Source: Microbacterium forte (GTDB lineage: Bacteria > Actinomycetota > Actinomycetes > Actinomycetales > Microbacteriaceae). Taken from it: a stretch of 64,000 nt of DNA. Shown piece by piece: positions 61,946 through 64,000 of this stretch (positions are counted from its first letter, which is position 1; each line of letters starts with the position of its first letter). A model generated the notes under the pieces. The model made no database searches. It was not told the DNA's origin and saw only the letters and a list, made by a program, of their open reading frames with translations. The stretch spans positions 62,001-126,000 of the forward strand of contig NZ_CP116871.1 of NCBI RefSeq assembly GCF_031885415.1, written 5' to 3'. Both the position numbers and the translations under genes were made by a program.

Positions 61946-64000
61946 GTGCCTATCGTCCCGGTTGCAACCCCAGGAAAACTCAGCGTTCGCGGTGCCCGCG
62001 TACACAATCTGAAGAACGTCGACATCGACATCCCACGCGACTCCCTCGTCGTGTTCACCGGCCTGTCCGGTTCGGGAAAGTCCAGTCTCGCGTTCGACAC
62101 GATCTTCGCCGAAGGGCAGCGTCGCTACGTCGAGTCGCTGAGCGCATACGCGCGCCAGTTCCTCGGCCAGGTCGACCGGCCAGACGTCGACTTCATCGAG
62201 GGGCTCAGCCCCGCGGTGTCGATCGATCAGAAGTCGACCAACCGCAATCCGCGGTCGACGGTCGGCACGATCACCGAGATCTACGACTACATGCGTCTGC
62301 TCTGGGCGCGCATCGGCATTCCGCACTGCCCCGAGTGCGGTGAGCGCATCCAGCGACAGACCGTGCAGCAGATCGCCGACCAGCTGATGGAGCTGCCCGA
62401 GCGGACGCGCTACCAGATCGTCGCGCCCATCGTCTCTCAGAAGAAGGGCGAGTTCGTCGATCTGTTCCGCGAGCTGGGTGCCAAGGGATACTCCCGCGCG
62501 ATCGTCGACGGAGACCTGATCCAGCTCGCCGAGCCGCCCACGCTGAAGAAGAGCTACAAGCACGACATCGCCGTGGTCGTCGATCGTCTGGTCGCGGCCG
62601 ACGACATCCTCGGTCGTGTCACCGACTCGGTCGAGACCGCACTCGGACTCGCCGGCGGCGTCGTGCAGGTGAACTTCGTCGACGAAGAGGGCGACGACGC
62701 CTGGCAGTCGTTCTCCGAGAAGCTCGCGTGCCCGAACGGGCACGCGCTGTCCCTCACCGAGATCGAGCCGCGCACCTTCTCCTTCAACGCGCCGTTCGGC
62801 GCATGCCCCGCCTGCTCGGGGCTCGGCACGCGCATGTCGGTGGACATCGACCTGATGCTCGGTGACGAGGAGCTCTCCATCCGCGAGGGCGCGATCGTCC
62901 CCTGGACCACCCAGGGCAAGGGCCTCTTCCAGTACTACGAGCGCCTGCTCGAGGGCCTGGCCGACGACCTCAACTTCTCGCTCGACACCCCGTGGCAGGA
63001 CCTCAGGGTCGACGTGCAGGACGCGATCCTCCGCGGTGACAACTACAAGGTCACGGTCAAGTTCAAGAACCGGTACGGGCGCGAGATGCGTTACGCGTCC
63101 GGCTTCGAGGGTGTCGTCCCCTACATCGAGCGGCAGTACGCGCAGGCCGAGTCCGACACGCAGCGCTCGCGCTGGGGCGAGTACCTCCGCGAGGTGCCGT
63201 GCCCCGTGTGCGACGGCAACCGTCTCAAGCCCGAGGTGCTCGCGGTGCAGGTGCACGGTCACTCGATCGCCGAGGTGTCGCACCTGAGCCTCGCCGATGC
63301 GCGCTCGTTCATGGAGACCCTCACTCTCACCGACCGCGAGGCGCAGATCGCGGCGCAGGTGCTGCGTGAGATCCGCTTGCGACTCGACTTCCTGCTGCAG
63401 GTCGGGCTCTCGTATCTCAACCTCAGCCGCTCGGCCGGATCGCTCTCGGGCGGCGAAGCACAGCGCATCCGCCTCGCGACACAGATCGGGTCGGGCCTCA
63501 CCGGTGTGCTCTACGTGCTCGACGAGCCGTCGATCGGTCTGCACCAGCGCGACAACCGTCGACTGATCGACACCCTTCTGAAGCTCCGTGACCTCGGCAA
63601 CACGCTCATCGTCGTCGAGCACGACGAAGAGACCATCGAGTCGGCTGACTGGGTCGTCGACATCGGGCCGGGCGCGGGAGTGAACGGCGGTGAGGTGGTG
63701 CATTCCGGTTCGTACGAGGCACTCCTGAACGAGCCGGACTCGATGACGGGACAGTATCTCTCCGGTCGTCGCGAGATCCCGACCCCTGCGAAGCGCCGCA
63801 AGCTCGACAAGAAGCGGATGCTCAGCGTCGTCGGTGCTCGCGAGAACAACCTGAAGAACGTCAGCGTGAACTTCCCGCTGGGTGTTCTGACGGCGGTCAC
63901 CGGAGTGTCGGGATCGGGCAAGTCGTCGCTCGTCAACGACATCCTCTACCAGGTGCTCGCCTCGCGGCTCAACGGCGCCCGCACGGTTCCCGGAAAGCAC
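61946..64000 (+). CDS. uvrA: UvrABC excinuclease subunit A, 3' end outside window
   Basis: ABC-type damage sensor of nucleotide excision repair. The first 685 residues are present; the family has about 950-1000. Walker A of the first nucleotide site is [39 protein letters not shown]. Zinc-binding pairs are visible in [17 protein letters not shown] with [11 protein letters not shown], and [14 protein letters not shown]. The first signature and Walker B are [43 protein letters not shown]. The second Walker [18 protein letters not shown], is reached just before the window ends. The start is GTG 61946, behind TAGACT. Confidence 0.98.
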   Translation, partial: MPIVPVATPGKLSVRGARVHNLKNVDIDIPRDSLVVFTGLSGSGKSSLAFDTIFAEGQRRYVESLSAYARQFLGQVDRPDVDFIEGLSPAVSIDQKSTNRNPRSTVGTITEIYDYMRLLWARIGIPHCPECGERIQRQTVQQIADQLMELPERTRYQIVAPIVSQKKGEFVDLFRELGAKGYSRAIVDGDLIQLAEPPTLKKSYKHDIAVVVDRLVAADDILGRVTDSVETALGLAGGVVQVNFVDEEGDDAWQSFSEKLACPNGHALSLTEIEPRTFSFNAPFGACPACSGLGTRMSVDIDLMLGDEELSIREGAIVPWTTQGKGLFQYYERLLEGLADDLNFSLDTPWQDLRVDVQDAILRGDNYKVTVKFKNRYGREMRYASGFEGVVPYIERQYAQAESDTQRSRWGEYLREVPCPVCDGNRLKPEVLAVQVHGHSIAEVSHLSLADARSFMETLTLTDREAQIAAQVLREIRLRLDFLLQVGLSYLNLSRSAGSLSGGEAQRIRLATQIGSGLTGVLYVLDEPSIGLHQRDNRRLIDTLLKLRDLGNTLIVVEHDEETIESADWVVDIGPGAGVNGGEVVHSGSYEALLNEPDSMTGQYLSGRREIPTPAKRRKLDKKRMLSVVGARENNLKNVSVNFPLGVLTAVTGVSGSGKSSLVNDILYQVLASRLNGARTVPGKH

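Overview
The window is a 64 kb piece of a high-GC actinobacterial chromosome. The gene set points to the family Microbacteriaceae, most likely Microbacterium or a close relative. The indicators are an mraZ-headed division and cell-wall (dcw) cluster followed by yggS-sepF-yggT-divIVA-lspA-rluD, DUF3040 and DUF3043 proteins, a ctaE-qcrCAB plus ctaCDF respiratory set, and many start codons that sit directly behind a -10 hexamer. The genus is inferred from gene content, not from a search. I saw no tRNA or rRNA gene, insertion sequence, prophage, integrase or CRISPR array. This is core chromosome, and I do not claim a new defence or mobile system in it.

Layout. 1-1.3 kb: truncated polyprenyl diphosphate synthase (minus) divergent from a DUF3040 membrane protein. 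1.3-20 kb: mraZ-rsmH-ftsL-ftsI-murF-mraY-murD-ftsW-murG-murC-ftsQ-ftsZ, then yggS, sepF, yggT, divIVA, lspA, rluD and a GNAT gene. murE is absent from its usual place between ftsI and murF. 20-28 kb: dnaE, a membrane protein with a repetitive linker, hisD, nrdR and pyrD. 28-30.6 kb: DUF3043 gene (minus), M20 dipeptidase and an A-type Fe-S carrier. 30.7-39.8 kb: terminal respiration. ctaC-ctaD-ctaF (plus) faces ctaE-qcrC-qcrA-qcrB (minus), with a rhodanese, a GNAT and a RidA-like gene between them. 39.9-44.6 kb: trpD, a helix-hairpin-helix plus PHP protein, a convergent 5'-3' exonuclease, and rpsA. 44.7-51.3 kb: a tightly coupled six-gene operon with an ABC importer (ATPase, lipoprotein, permease), acetyl-CoA synthetase, O-acetylhomoserine sulfhydrylase and a CoA-binding protein. 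51.4-57.9 kb: coaE, an MFS transporter gene broken by a one-base frameshift, a GNAT, DUF4126, uvrB, a TfoX-N protein, and an OhrR-like regulator divergent from a small zinc-ribbon gene. 57.9-61.9 kb: DUF4129-(membrane)-MoxR-DUF58-(membrane) operon. 61.9-64 kb: 5' part of uvrA.

How the genes work together. The first 20 kb makes lipid II (murF, mraY, murD, murG, murC), polymerises it at the septum (ftsW, ftsI, ftsL, ftsQ) and positions the septum and growing pole (ftsZ, sepF, divIVA). MraZ probably controls entry to this cluster through two sets of GTGGAG-type boxes. The cta and qcr genes encode parts of a bcc-aa3 supercomplex, served by the nearby Fe-S carrier. The 44.7-51.3 kb operon looks like a sulfur-compound importer coupled to homocysteine or methionine synthesis.

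The most general regulatory observation is that at least fourteen genes have a TAnnnT hexamer exactly 6-7 nt before the start codon, which predicts leaderless transcripts. In two cases the hexamer contains the stop codon of the upstream gene. The most interesting local observation is the OhrR-like regulator. It keeps the redox cysteine at position 15 but has a small zinc-ribbon gene, not ohr, as its divergent partner, and a palindrome overlies that partner's -10.
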